Source: Sarcocystis neurona (Eukaryota; Apicomplexa; Conoidasida; Eucoccidiorida; Sarcocystidae). Taken from it: a stretch of 64,000 nucleotides of DNA. Each line of letters starts with the position of its first letter. The stretch's first letter is position 1. Position numbers and translations under genes: made by a program. Where the stretch lies: positions 885,023-949,022 of the forward strand of contig KL647301.1 of assembly GCA_000727475.1 (NCBI GenBank). The letters are read 5' to 3'. This document shows positions 10,884 to 21,500 of the stretch, one piece after another. The notes beneath the pieces were generated by a model. That model was not told the DNA's origin, did no database searches, and saw nothing but the letters and a program-made list of their open reading frames with translations.

Positions 10884-11663
10884 CTACTGTTTGTTCGCCA
10901 TAGCAGGAGGCCGTAGCAGTATGTTCTCCGTTGTTGTTTTTGTGACGAGCCATGCAGCCAACTGTTTTTGAATTTCGTGACGTAGTTCCCTGAAATTCCG
11001 AATATCGCAGTGTAAAGCGTCGCTGCACACGGCGCTGCGCTGAGTATCGAATGCCGGATAGTGCTCAGTTAGCTTAAGCGACAGGAAATCTCGTTTTGAT
11101 AAAACGGAGATGGAGAACGTCGCTACAAGTGCTTCGAGAAACGAAGAACGAAACATTCGTGAAAGTAGTACAAGTGGTCACAGTTGTGTAAGGGACTGCA
11201 AAATGTGTGAAGCGACTGCCGGCCCGCTGTTCAGGATGGCGAGAAAAACTCGCCAGTCGTCCTGCCCACAGGATGAGGCCTACATCCAAGCCGGGTAGGC
11301 GATTCTCTGTCGCCATAGATAAATGGATCAACATCAATGCTTCCACTGCACAATGTCTGAGAGCATCGCTACGCACGCGTGCGTCCGTACTCGTCTAAAT
11401 GCTCCTCATTACACGCGCAAGCAAATGCTCACACGCAGCGTTACATACAACAGCGTGCACACAGGAAAAACGCTCGTCCTCTCTGGCGCGGTAGTGTTTA
11501 TGCAGGGGCAAGCGCTCGATCCACTTCGCATCAGAGACAAACAAGAAGCAGCAGCGGCGGACGTATCTCTTCTTTGCAGATCACTTTGGGACATGAATCT
11601 ACTGTCTGCAGAGAAATCAGGGGTTTCCAACTCGGCTGCATTTGTAAGCGCGATCCCGGTCAT
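10884..11663 (-). CDS. small multi-exon gene, unknown product
   Basis: Exon 1 (11663-11449) starts at an ATG (MTGIALTNAAELETPDFSAD) and ends at a strong donor, CTGTT|GTATGT, in phase 2. Exon 2 starts at 11356 after ctctcag| with matching phase, so the junction reads ...VCTLLHCAVEALML and continues HLSMATENRLPGLDVGLILW and GRLASFSRHPEQRAGSRFTH. A third open segment (about 11130-10884) reads SKRDFLSLKLTEHYPAFDTQ, then a helix rich in Arg, Glu and Gln, and stops at 10884. The exon 2 to exon 3 boundary is not resolved; GT/AG pairs exist but the phase is ambiguous. The helical, Leu-rich texture recalls helical-repeat proteins, without a firm match. No signal peptide or TM segment. Confidence 0.45.
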
Positions 11664-12557
11664 AACTGAATTGTGTGATGCTGTTGAAAGGTGACAACCG
11701 AACTATCCACCTAACATGACGCAAGTTGACTTTTGCGTGTTCGACGGATTTTCCTGCGAAAGAGCTGTAGAATCGCAAAAAAAACAAGACCAGCAGGATG
11801 TGACTTACCAACTTTTCTCGGCTTCGGTCTGTCTTAGAGCTCTTCTTTCCACACACGTGTCCTCTTTCTTCCCGACGGGGCGAATGCTACAGCACGTCTC
11901 CCTCACTTATTTTCTCCATTCACGTACAGAATCTTCACCCTGTCGCAGGCATCCACAACCTTGGTGCCTCCGTGTCGTAGACTTCACTGATTAGCCAGAA
12001 GAACCCTCGTGTGACTCTGTGAACAGCAAAATTTTCCGGTTCTCTTGGAGTTCGTATCTGCGCCATTTTCTCAAGGACAGCGAACTAAACTCTGTGTACA
12101 CGCCGTAGCTCTTATCGAGTGTCCTCCCCCCGCGCGGTGTCCAGCGTTCTCTGCCTCGTGTATCTGATGTATTCTTCATGTTCATTTCCATTCGCCCCTG
12201 TCACCTGTGAACATTTGATCTGACACACGCTTTGACCATTCTTGCTGGTTCGTGGCTGATATAGTGGGTACTCGGCTGCGCCTTCCCACCCATTAACTTT
12301 CACTCTCTACAAGTACAGCTGTCCCGCACATCAGCCTTCTTCCACACTATCGCTGTGCACATTCTCTTTCTCTTCTGGCTTAAGAAGAGGAGTTCTTCTG
12401 CCTTCTCTGATGACTCTCGGGTTCGCACCATTTCCTTCACACCGTCTGCATGACCCCACCACGCCGCGATTCTTTACAGCTCGGATACAAACGAAACGTT
12501 TACCCATGTATGCATATATCTCGTGTAAGTATACATACAAAACTTCTAGCCGCTAAA
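11664..12557. other. intergenic stretch
   Basis: No gene is supported. The plus strand becomes pyrimidine-rich toward 12.3-12.5 kb, leading into the purine-rich minus-strand coding region of the SR-like gene. A GTAAGT donor consensus at 11808-11803 on the minus strand could mark a 5' noncoding exon of the gene starting at 11663. Confidence 0.35.
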
Positions 12558-14661
12558 TCACGTGTGTGCGTCTTCATTGCTTTTCTCCCGGCCCCTACGA
12601 TATGTCCGCGTTCTGTCTTCTCCGTTGACTTCTCGCGTCTCTTTCTCCTCTCCTCTCCCGTCCCTCCTTTGCTTATTCGTTCTCGCACCGTGGCCAGCGA
12701 CTTTCTTCTCCACCTCCCTTCCTCCGGTGAATTCGACCCCCCTTCCGTCCCTCTTTCTCCTCTTTCTATCTGCATCGTCTCTGCGCCTGTAGTCTTCCGC
12801 CTCGCGTGCTTCATCTTGTCCGTTTGCTCTGTCGTCTCTGTCTCTCCTCTCTCTCCTCGCACTTCCTCCACCTCTGCCTTCTGCTGTACTGACTCCATCA
12901 AGACTGCTGTGTGTCGCGGTTTTCTCCCCACGGGACTCCTGGTGTCTTTCTTCCGTAACTCTTTTTTTTTGGTCCCCTCCAAAAGCAGCATCTTTTCCTT
13001 CCCTTTCTCTTGCCTGTGGATGCTTATCTCTTCCAGCGGCCTCGTCTCGACGTTTCTGTCCGCTTCTGTTGCGTCTCTCCCCCTCCTTCTCTTCCTCTCC
13101 GTGGTTCAGGTTGGTGCTGTCTCCCCTTCCGTCCGCACTCCTCTCTCGCCGTCTCTCTCTGTCTTCATACTGCGCTGCGTGTAACTCCCGCCACGCCCGT
13201 TCATGAGGCCCTTTCTTGCGCTCTTCTGCACGTCGCCCTTCGCGACTCTCTTCCGGCCGACGGTGTCTCCTCTCCCAGCTTCCGTATTCCTCAGAAGGAG
13301 AGTCTTCCCTTCTTTCTTCAATTCGGTGAAGCGTTTCTGACTCTCCTTCGTCGCGGTGTCGCCGTTTCATCCCCCCTCGTAACTCAGCGAAATTCCCCTT
13401 CCCTGCTTCACCTCGTGCGTCCGCTTCCCGACTGTAGTAGCTCGGTCGTTCCTTGTTGCGCCTTTCGGAATAGTCACACTGTTGCGTCCTTCGAGAAGAA
13501 AGATCATCTCCATCGAGTTCGGGAGTGTGTCTCCTCCGTGCAATCCCTTCCGCCTCTGCTCTTCGAATTCCTCGCCCGTCTTCGCGGCTGTCTTCTTCTC
13601 TCGCGTGGTGTCTCCTCTCTCTGTCTCTACAGGCGCTACTTCCACCTGCGGGATAACGTCGCGTTACGCCTGTGTCATCATCGAGTAGCTCTCTCCCTTC
13701 CTTCTCTTTCGAAGACTGCATGGCATCTCGATGTTCCTTGGCAGACGGCTGCTGCTGCACCCCTCTTCTGCAGTCTCTCTCACCTCCTCTGTCTTCGTGG
13801 TACTTCTCCACCTGCTTTTCTTTCTGCCTTTCTCTCCTAGAATTGTGCTCTCTCTCTCTGCTGCGCCTCTCCTGCCTCCTCCTTTTTCTGCTCTCATACT
13901 CATTCGCTTCTGCACTGCTGCCTGCAGCAGTGTATTGGCCACGTCCCGGCTGCCTCCAGTGGTCACTCTCGTCCCTGTGTCGTTCCTCTGTTCTTTCCTT
14001 CTTGAGACTTCCAACACTAGCAGCAGCAGCAGCCTGATGCTGTGTCTCCCGTTGCCGCACCGAGGAAGTTCCTTCGCGTCTCCAATCTCTCTGCCTGTCT
14101 CCGTCCCCTCGAGCGTCCCTCTCGTGTCCCCGTCCCTCTGCAGTCCTTGCAATTGCATACTGCTGCTGCGGCTCCTGCGGTTGCTTCGAGCCGTGGGCTT
14201 CCTGCTTGCAGTAGCTGCGGTCCAGGGACGCGCTTCTCTTTAGTTGCCTCGCTCCTGCCGCTTCGCCGTCTGCTTCTTCCTTCATCCGACGCAGCTGCAC
14301 TCGCTCCTCTCGCTTGCAACGCCCTCTCCCCTTTCCTCCTTCTGCTTCTCTCCGTCTCCCCCTTTTCACACCGCGTCTGCGTTTTCTTCGGCTGCGGCCC
14401 CGGCTGCTTTCGTCGGAAGAAGAAGACGAATCAGTGCTGCTGTCGCTGGACGAAGAGCTGCTGCTGCTGTCGCTAGAGGACGAGGAACTGCTGCTGCTGT
14501 GACTCGAGGAGGAACTGCTGCTGCTGCTGCTGTCAGAAGACGACGAATCAGAGGAAGAGGAGGAGGAAGAGGAGGATTTTGCAGCACGAGCTCGCAGCCG
14601 CACTTCCGCAGCCATTTCCTCTACTAGACGCGGATCACGTGCGTAGTCTCCATCAGTTATT
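12558..14661 (-). CDS. poly-Ser, Arg/Glu-rich SR-like nuclear protein (3' exon)
   Basis: A single open stretch of about 700 codons running from an acceptor (ctgctgcag| before 14661) to a stop at 12558. It opens ITDGDYARDPRLVEEMAAEV, then about 75 residues of almost pure Ser with scattered Asp and His, then a basic patch (SRGRSRRKRRRGVKRGRRRE), then about 550 residues of Arg/Glu/Asp/Lys-rich sequence with many RER, RRE and RDD motifs and short Gln and Ala runs. This composition is typical of SR-related and splicing-associated nuclear proteins. No RRM, PWI or kinase domain is in this exon, so the defining domain must lie upstream; the frame needs phase 2 from the preceding exon. No coding-looking ATG other than EEMAAEV is near its start. 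Plus-strand CT-richness from 12.3 to 14.4 kb is simply the complement of this coding sequence. Confidence 0.6.
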
Positions 14662-15207
14662 CTGCAGCAGCGGCAGCAGCACCAGAAGCAGAAACAACAG
14701 TAGTAGCAGCAGGAGCAGTGGCAGCAACAATATAAGCAACGGCAGCGCGCAACAGCAGCAGCAAATGACAGCCGCAACAGCAGAAGCAACAATAGAAACA
14801 GCAAACACAGCGGCAGCAGATGTCGCTAGAGCAGAAATACAGGAGGAGCAAGGGCAAGAATGGACAGGGGAGTGTGTCTCATAGGGGGGCAGCAATCACT
14901 GCTGCTGCGCCTACACGAAACGTCGCCCTCCGCTGCACCGAGCCTAGTGCACAGACCATACTAAGGCAAACGAGTGCGTACACGTGTATGTTCTTATATC
15001 TGTATGTATATATATGTGGATAAGAGTCTAATACGTAAAAGACGCTTATATACATATATATACATAGAGCACATACAAGTACGCAGACAACACTACACTT
15101 ATATACGGACTTCCGACGATGCGAAAAGAACATAAATACGTATACACATGTATGTCTACATACAATATAAATATGTTGCATCTCTACCTATACATATATA
15201 TATATAA

Positions 15208-15239
<32 letters not shown>

Positions 15240-15308
15240 CTTCGAGATCACAGTATGACGCATGCATCTGCATTTATACAGCTATAGTAGTGCACGAAGA
15301 AGTCAGTG

Positions 15309-15344
<36 letters not shown>

Positions 15345-15940
15345 ACGTGTGTGTGTATGCAATCTTGCATGCATACTCTGTGTGGATACAACCATTTGTA
15401 TGTAACTCTGTGAAAGTATATGACTGCTCCACATACACTCTGAGAATTGTGGACAGCCACCATGTTACCGCACATCCATCAGCAGTCACAGCCGCGCGGA
15501 CGGGAGTATACACGCAAACGCATTAGTGATTTGCTAAGAAGAAAAACGTTTTCGACGCAAGGCGTCCTTTGGTGGAAGAAGCAGAAGGGGGGGTAGCTGC
15601 AGAAACTCAAGCAGACGCAGCAGCAGGATGCACACGAAGGCGGCAACAGCAGCAGCAGCAGCAGGCAGGTCACCTGGGGCAGCAGCAACAGCAATATACA
15701 CATAAACACATACGTATACATACATGTGTATATATACATAAGTATTTATACACACGTATGCATTCACACGTGTGTGTACATACACGTACACACGTATACG
15801 TACGTACACACAGGCACCCACACATACATATACTCGCGTATTTGCATGCATAAACATGTGTACACATACCTACACATACCACGAGCCGACGTCCAAGCAT
15901 ACATGTGCCCCTTGTATTAGAGTGTAGCTATTTACTAATC
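14662..15940. other. CAG-rich and microsatellite-rich intron or intergenic stretch
   Basis: It contains plus-strand CAG runs (14662-14830 and 15640-15690), TA tracts (about 15199-15240), and a compound microsatellite of (TC)n, (TA)n and (GT)n at 15309-15357. The TATACATA and ACGTATA-type simple sequence is common in the window. It is probably an intron upstream of the SR-like exon. I see no coding exon. Confidence 0.4.
15309..15357. repeat. compound microsatellite (TC)n(TA)n(GT)n
   Basis: Adjacent runs of TC (about 9 units), TA (about 9 units) and GT (about 6 units) without spacers. Confidence 0.9.
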
Positions 15941-15949
15941 TTCTGTTAC

Positions 15950-16022
15950 CGGTGGAACGCCCCTCTTAACGGAAACAACAGGTGTGATTTGCACCGTCTC
16001 ACCACGCGGATCCAGCACAGCA
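15950..16022 (-). CDS. possible 73-nt exon
   Basis: Bounded by acceptor gctgctag| (before 16022) and donor CCG|GTAACA (after 15950). In the open frame it reads AVLDPRGETVQ then ITPVVSVKRGVPP, which looks like folded protein rather than repeat translation. It needs phase 2 upstream and leaves phase 0, so it does not join in frame to the SR-like exon start at 14661. It may belong to the gene whose first exon is at 18.5 kb. Family not recognised. Confidence 0.3.
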
Positions 16023-16381
16023 CTAGCAGCAGCATCAGCGCTTCCACAGCAGCAGCAGCAGTGGGCTGTGTTGAGCAGCCCAGCAGCGGTAACGCCTAGA
16101 TCAGCAGCACTGGCATAACAGCCGGGGCAGTGGCATGCGCGGCGGAAGTGTGAGACTACCAGCAGCAGCACGCAGGGAAGCGTCCTCTCGAAGACAGTCT
16201 CGGCAGCAGCAGGGGGAAGGCACTGCCCGCAGTAGCAGGAGGTGAGCCCGGGGATGACTGACCAGCAACAGCAGCAGCACTCATATAGTAGTACTTGTTG
16301 TTGTAGCTATATTCTCAGCGGCAGCACTTGCACTGGTATCAAAACACAAGAGCAGTAGCACATGCGATAAACTTACGCGCG

Positions 16382-16408
16382 TATATATATATATATATAT
16401 ATATATAT
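16382..16408. repeat. (TA)n microsatellite
   Basis: An uninterrupted 27-base TA run, followed by a short GA-rich stretch. Confidence 0.9.
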
Positions 16409-16851
16409 GAAGAGAGAGTAACACAGAGACCTTTTGCTAACAAGGGCAGGGCGCAGCAAGAAGAGGCGGTCGAAGAGAACAGCAGTGACGCATGAAGGAA
16501 AGGCGTACGACGCCGCAGCAGAAGCAGCGACAGGACAAGTAGGACGGCAACAGCAGGTTTAGAAGCGACGAACGGACAGCGGCAGCAGAAGACACAGACG
16601 GAGATTGACAGAAGAAGAGGCAGCAGCGGCAGGCATGATGCAGACGAGAAGCAGCACCAGCAGCCAGGTGTGGGGAAAAAACAAGAAGCAGCAGTAGAGA
16701 GGGCTCGAACAGCAGACGGAAGTGCTGCGGTACTGGCAATCCCAAAAAAAGGATCACGATGGCTTTGATACGCCTTCAGGCAGCAGCAACTCTACAAGTC
16801 GAGGACAGGGACGGGCCACGCACGCGGAGGACGCGTGGCTTTCAAGTGTAC

Positions 16852-16912
16852 GTACAGCGGAATTTCAGGTATATTTTCATCTTCCAGGAAGGCGGGGCGA
16901 AGCTTCGGGTTC
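16852..16912 (-). CDS. possible 61-nt exon
   Basis: A strong 3' splice site (polypyrimidine tctttttttcttggattttgcag, abbreviated here as tcttggattttgcag|) precedes a 61-nt segment reading NPKLRPAFLEDENIPEIPLY and ending at TAC|GTACAC. The polypyrimidine tract and the acidic/Pro-rich peptide make it one of the better exon candidates in this stretch. It needs phase 2 and leaves phase 0. The product is unknown. Confidence 0.35.
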
Positions 16913-17327
16913 CTGCAAAATCCAAGAAAAAAAGAGATACCGGCACACCTCCTGCGTGTCTCCGCCGATATCAGTGGGACGCATGCATATCTATATCTAT
17001 CGCACATACATTCGTAGGCATCTCATCTCCTGTAGCCACGCACATCACATATATATAAATATGTACAGGAAGGAGAGAAAAGAAGCAGAAATCCACAAGT
17101 CCGCCTACTGCACTGTAGTATACACACGCATACCCCAAAACCCACACAAACATGTCTGTACTTACACACATATATGCACATATGTACTTGTACACATATA
17201 TGTATAGATGCATATATGAAGAGAGACAGAGAGACGAGAACGTACACATACATATGCGCATACATATACATACACACAAAGAAGAAACACACATAGAGAA
17301 CCATGCACGTATCACTTTCGGCGATTA

Positions 17328-17347
17328 AACACACACACACACACACA
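17328..17347. repeat. (CA)n microsatellite
   Basis: An uninterrupted CA run of about 20 bases in a region of mixed CA/TA simple sequence (17.1-17.4 kb). Confidence 0.9.
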
Positions 17348-17552
17348 TCTAAATATGCACGTGTGTAGAGGCACATGTGAAGGAAAACTGACAGACGGCA
17401 ACATACATATATAATTGCCTGTATATATATACAGAGAGAGACAAACTACGTAGCAATACCACCATGTACGTTCCATCTGTAGTACATAGGGATATCGACT
17501 TCAAGAGAAAAAAGTGCTTTTCAGAGAAGGAGCTGTGATATGGATGACGATT

Positions 17553-17774
17553 CTACAGAGCAGCAGCAGCATCTCTGAGAACAGCAGCAGCATCCCTGAG
17601 AGCAGCAGCAGCATCTCTGAGAGCAGCAGCAGCATCTCTGAAAACAGCAGCAGCAGCATCTCTGAAAACAGCAGCAGCATCCCTGAGAGCAGCAGCAGCA
17701 TCTCTGAGAGCAGCAGCAGCACCTCTGAGAGCAGCAGCAACAGCCCGCTCGAAACTCTGCTGGAGCGCTGCCAT
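17553..17774 (-). CDS. possible Ala-heptad repeat exon
   Basis: From ATG 17774 the minus strand is open for 73 codons through the 21-nt array, giving a predicted long amphipathic helix of RDAAAAL and RDAAAVF heptads. A second reading begins at the acceptor near 17812 and enters the same frame (SDASIAAWQLLMAALQQSFE). It may be an internal exon of the gene starting at 18543. The reading is uncertain because all frames of such an array are open. Confidence 0.3.
   Translation of the reverse strand: MAALQQSFERAVAAALRGAAAALRDAAAALRDAAAVFRDAAAAVFRDAAAALRDAAAALRDAAAVLRDAAAAL
17560..17745. repeat. 21-nt CAG-based minisatellite
   Basis: About nine imperfect copies of a 21-24 nt unit, CAGCAGCAGCATCTCTGAGAG, with variants CATCCCTGA and CATCTCTGAAAA; one copy carries an extra CAG. 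Read on the minus strand it gives an alanine-rich heptad (RDAAAAL repeated, preceded by MAALQQSFERAVAAALRG). Read on the plus strand it gives ISESSSS. The minus-strand reading is more plausible because the neighbouring exons are on that strand and an acceptor-like ggctgtag| lies about 40 bases before the ATG at 17774. Confidence 0.85.
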
Positions 17775-17794
17775 CAGTAGCTGCCACGCTGCGA

Positions 17795-18404
17795 TTGACG
17801 CGTCTGACTACAGCCGCTGGGGAAGTGTCAAAAGGCAATTCGCACGTTGCCGCTGGGGCTGTCTTCTCCCTCCACGCGCTGTTGCTGCTGCTCTTCAGGG
17901 TGCCGGTTGACCTGCCGCTGCCGCAGCTGCTGCTCACACTGCAGCCGCTGGTGTTGCGACTGCTGCTGCTGCTGCCGGAACGTATCTCTGTGCTCCGTAT
18001 CTCCTCCGGCAGCTGCGGCACTGGTGCACGCGATGTCTTTGCTGTTGCTCGCGAAGGGTGTAATATCAACGACTGCATCCGCCTTCCCAACGCCCGCTGT
18101 TTGTACTGCATTTCACCTGCTCTCCTGCATTTGGACGGCCACGCCCCTGCTGGAGCAACTGGCAGCTGTTGCTGCCGCTGCGTTTCCTTGCTGCTGTGGC
18201 GCTTGCTTATTATCGACGATGCCTGCTGCTGCGGGCGCACCTCTTGCTGCTGTTGCTCTGCAAGCTACTGCTCCTGTCTCCACTGCTGCCGTTGCTGGTC
18301 TTCTTCCTGCGGCTGCTGCTGCCCTTCGTTCTCGTGTTGCTGCTGCCCAAGTTGCTCCTGCTGCTCTTATTGCTGGTCCCGCTGCTGCTCGTGGGACCTC
18401 TTAC
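17795..18404 (-). other. CTG-rich (minus-strand CAG) region between possible exons
   Basis: The plus strand has dense CTG here, so the minus strand reads CAG, as in most exons of this genome. Minus-strand frames give Gln/Ser/Arg-rich peptides, for example SCGSGRSTGTLKSSSNSA. They may be a coding insertion of the gene starting at 18543 or its first intron. The frame cannot be chosen. Confidence 0.35.
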
Positions 18405-18543
18405 TTGAGCGTTTGAGTACGCGAAGGCCGAGACAGGTAAACTTTCTCGCTCCTGCACTGGTACGTCCAGCTGCAACAGAAGCAGCACGAAGTGCAACCA
18501 CGGCAGCAGCAAGAACAGCAAAACGCCCCACGGGTGAAAGCAT
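18405..18543 (-). CDS. first exon with signal peptide, secreted or apicoplast-targeted protein
   Basis: Exon 1 starts at ATG 18543 and ends at a strong donor, CTCAA|GTAAGA (18404-18399), after 46 codons plus one base. It encodes MLSPVGRFAVLAAAVVALRA, a good signal peptide with a 15-residue hydrophobic core and small residues for cleavage near ASVAAG. A basic, Ser/Thr-containing stretch without acidic residues follows (RTSAGARKFTCLGLRVLKRS). A signal peptide followed by such a stretch is what nuclear-encoded apicoplast proteins carry, but a secretory-organelle protein is also possible. Later exons are probably among the segments at 15.9-18.2 kb. The mature protein is not identified. Confidence 0.5.
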
Positions 18544-21500
18544 TTGGAGCACGCGCCCAAGGCAGAGGAGCACCAGCAACAGCAAAAGAGCAGATGACAG
18601 CAGGCGTATGACTTTGGCTCTGTTACTCTTTCACGCACACTACATGTATAATACACAAGCGCATGGCATGCCACATATATGTGTATATGTATATACCAGG
18701 AAGACTACCGCTTTTCACGCTTCAGAAATACAAGTCTATACTAGAGAATATATATATATATTATAGATGGAAATTACACAGGTATGCGTTGACATAAAAG
18801 GCGAGAAAGTGTGTTTCGTCTTACTGCCCGGTCTGAAAACAATTTTGACACTCCGCACTCGCCTGGCCCTGCAAACATATCCGCACAAAGACACGTACAC
18901 ACATTCAACGGCGGGTCAGCGCATGCAAAAAAAGTCGCGCAGTAGAGACAGCAGCAGCAACACGACAGTGAAAGCTGCAACCGGAAAAAGTGCAGCACGT
19001 GCGGTAGCCGAGACATAATAGCAGCAGCAGACACAAAGAAAAAGCAGCAGCAGCAGCCGGCGGATCACATGCAGCTGCCGTACTAGCCAAGGAAGAACTC
19101 ACCGTGCAAGCAGTACCGAACCTGCGATATATGCTTACACACATATCTACGTATACATGTATCTATGGGTAAAGGCAAAGTAGATATATACGTATATACT
19201 TTCGTACGTACGGATACATATACATATATATGTACATATACATAAACCTACATACACATACAAAGGAAAATGTTGCATATATGTATATATATATATATAT
19301 GTATCTATGTTGACAAACGTAGCGATGTGCGTCCTTAAATAGACACAAATGTTGCATACATATATACATATATATATGTACGTTATCTACGTAGACATAC
19401 ATAGACATACGCGTCCATATATACATCAGTATACCCACGAACAAATAAACGTACCTACCTTTTTGTATTCACGTGAACACAATCTTATATACATATGCGT
19501 ATGTATATGTGTATGTATTTGTGTATGCATATAAAGATATGTGTATATATTTGTGAGTACACAAATACATATATGTATTTTAACCACACAGATGTATATA
19601 TGTATTCCCATTTATGTTGGCTTCCGGGGGTTTGGTGATTGTTAAGATTTTTTTGACTTTTCTTCTTGTGTTGGCATCGCGGGCTGTTAACCTTTGTTAG
19701 AGCTCTGTAAATATTGAGTTCCATCGCGGCGCAGAAGTAAAACGGGAGGGTGGTGCGGCTGGGCTGCTGCAACACGTCCACGGCAGGCAGCTGCCGTCTT
19801 CTGGGAGGGGGAAGAAATGCCCTGAAAAGATGAGGCCCGTCGCGAGCTGGGCACACAGCAAACAGAAAACGGCAGAAAGTCAGGAAACGAGACAAAAGTG
19901 ATGTTGTGCAGATCAAGAAAACCGGGAAGGAAAAGAGTACACCTCCGTTGTCACAGACATTCAGAGAGCAACACGTACATATATATATATATATATGCAT
20001 ATGAACAGGTAAAAGGAAACCCTACAGCAGTGATGCGGGAAAGGAGGAGTGCAGAAATATGTGTGCAAGTAGATCAACTCCAGGTAACACAAAATTTGCA
20101 AAAGCTACAAGTTGTCTTGGTCGACACCCACAGACATTAATAGTGAGAAAGCAGGAGTTCCTGCGAAAAAGGCCGACGTGTCAGCTGCTCCGGTGTACGT
20201 ACACCCGCCGCACCGACCCCCGTGGCAGCGGAAGAAAACGGCGACCTGCCACCACTTCGTGGAGAGGCAGAGGCTCCCGCAGCAGGAACCGAAAAAAGAA
20301 GTTTCTACGTAAGTCAAGACGAAGACGCAAAGTCTGCAAAAACAGGGGAAGCATGAGGAACGTTCCCACGCGAGGGCACACGTACCCCCCGGCGAGAAAT
20401 GAGGAAGTTGGAAATATCCTCCACGCGCATCATCATCACTACACACCAGAGAAAGCTGCTAACGAAACTCGTATACGTCTGTACGAAAATGTACACATCA
20501 ATATATACACATATGTATATGTATACGTTTCAACACGTCTATATAGAGAGATAGAGAAGATGGCGCCCAAGTGGAAAAGACATACCTGGGAGGTGTGCAT
20601 GCATCTGGATCCTTGTGTGATTATCTGTGTGCGTCTATGTGTTCATCTCTATCCAGTATGTTTTACATCCTACGATGTAGCTGTCTCGATAATACACACA
20701 TATGTATACATATATACAGAAGCTGCATATACAAGAAGCGCATGTCCATCCTGGTGTGTCATGGGTCGGTGTCTCCATCTTATCCATAGATGCAGATATA
20801 AGCAAAAGCTATACATTTGAGGAGCGCATGCACTTGTCAACACGTGTGTCTGTCGTGCACTCGTATATACCTACCGACTTCTTTATTTGACTATCTATAT
20901 ATCTACTTCTACGCATGTACTTAATCTCTGTGTGTATCTACGTATACACGAGCACCCTGACACATATACATTTATGTATATTGCTCTCTCTGGCGACAGA
21001 AGCCGGACATGCCCTGGATTTTATATGTATGTAAATATGTAAATGAGCGCTTGTAAATGTATACTTGAGGGCGAAGCAAGCTGCCGATAATGAGGAAAGC
21101 AATCCACGTCCGCGGCAAACATGTCACACTTCACGACGCCACTGGGATTCATTCATATATGCGTGTCCATCTTGGGATGTTGACGAATGAGTCAACACAC
21201 ATACACGCACATGAATAGACGCACACGTATGTCTTTTGTGCAGACATGCTTGAAAGAAAATTGACTACGAGGAGATGAATTCTGTCCGCTGCCCACAGGG
21301 AGGAAGGACGCAGGAAAAGTATGTGTCAACAACGGATGACGGGAGGTGAGCAGAAGACGAGGTGAAGAGCCCGTCCGAGCTGTGTCTGCATAGCAGCTGA
21401 AAGATGAGAAAGAGCAGGAGGCAAGCAGACTGCCTTTACCGACAAACTCGGCATATGCAGCATAAGAGTTTTCCAGATGGCAGTGGGGATGGACATATTT

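Noticed and set aside
13010..13840. Long plus-strand open frames, Ser/Leu/Pro/Cys-rich
   Set aside because: They are the antisense of the purine-rich SR-like exon; the codon pattern and CT-richness are explained by the minus-strand gene.
15119..20820. Tyr/Ile/His/Val-rich frames over TA/CA/GT microsatellites (also at 36, 47-54 and 56 kb)
   Set aside because: Translations of TATACATA-type simple sequence; they appear on both strands at once.
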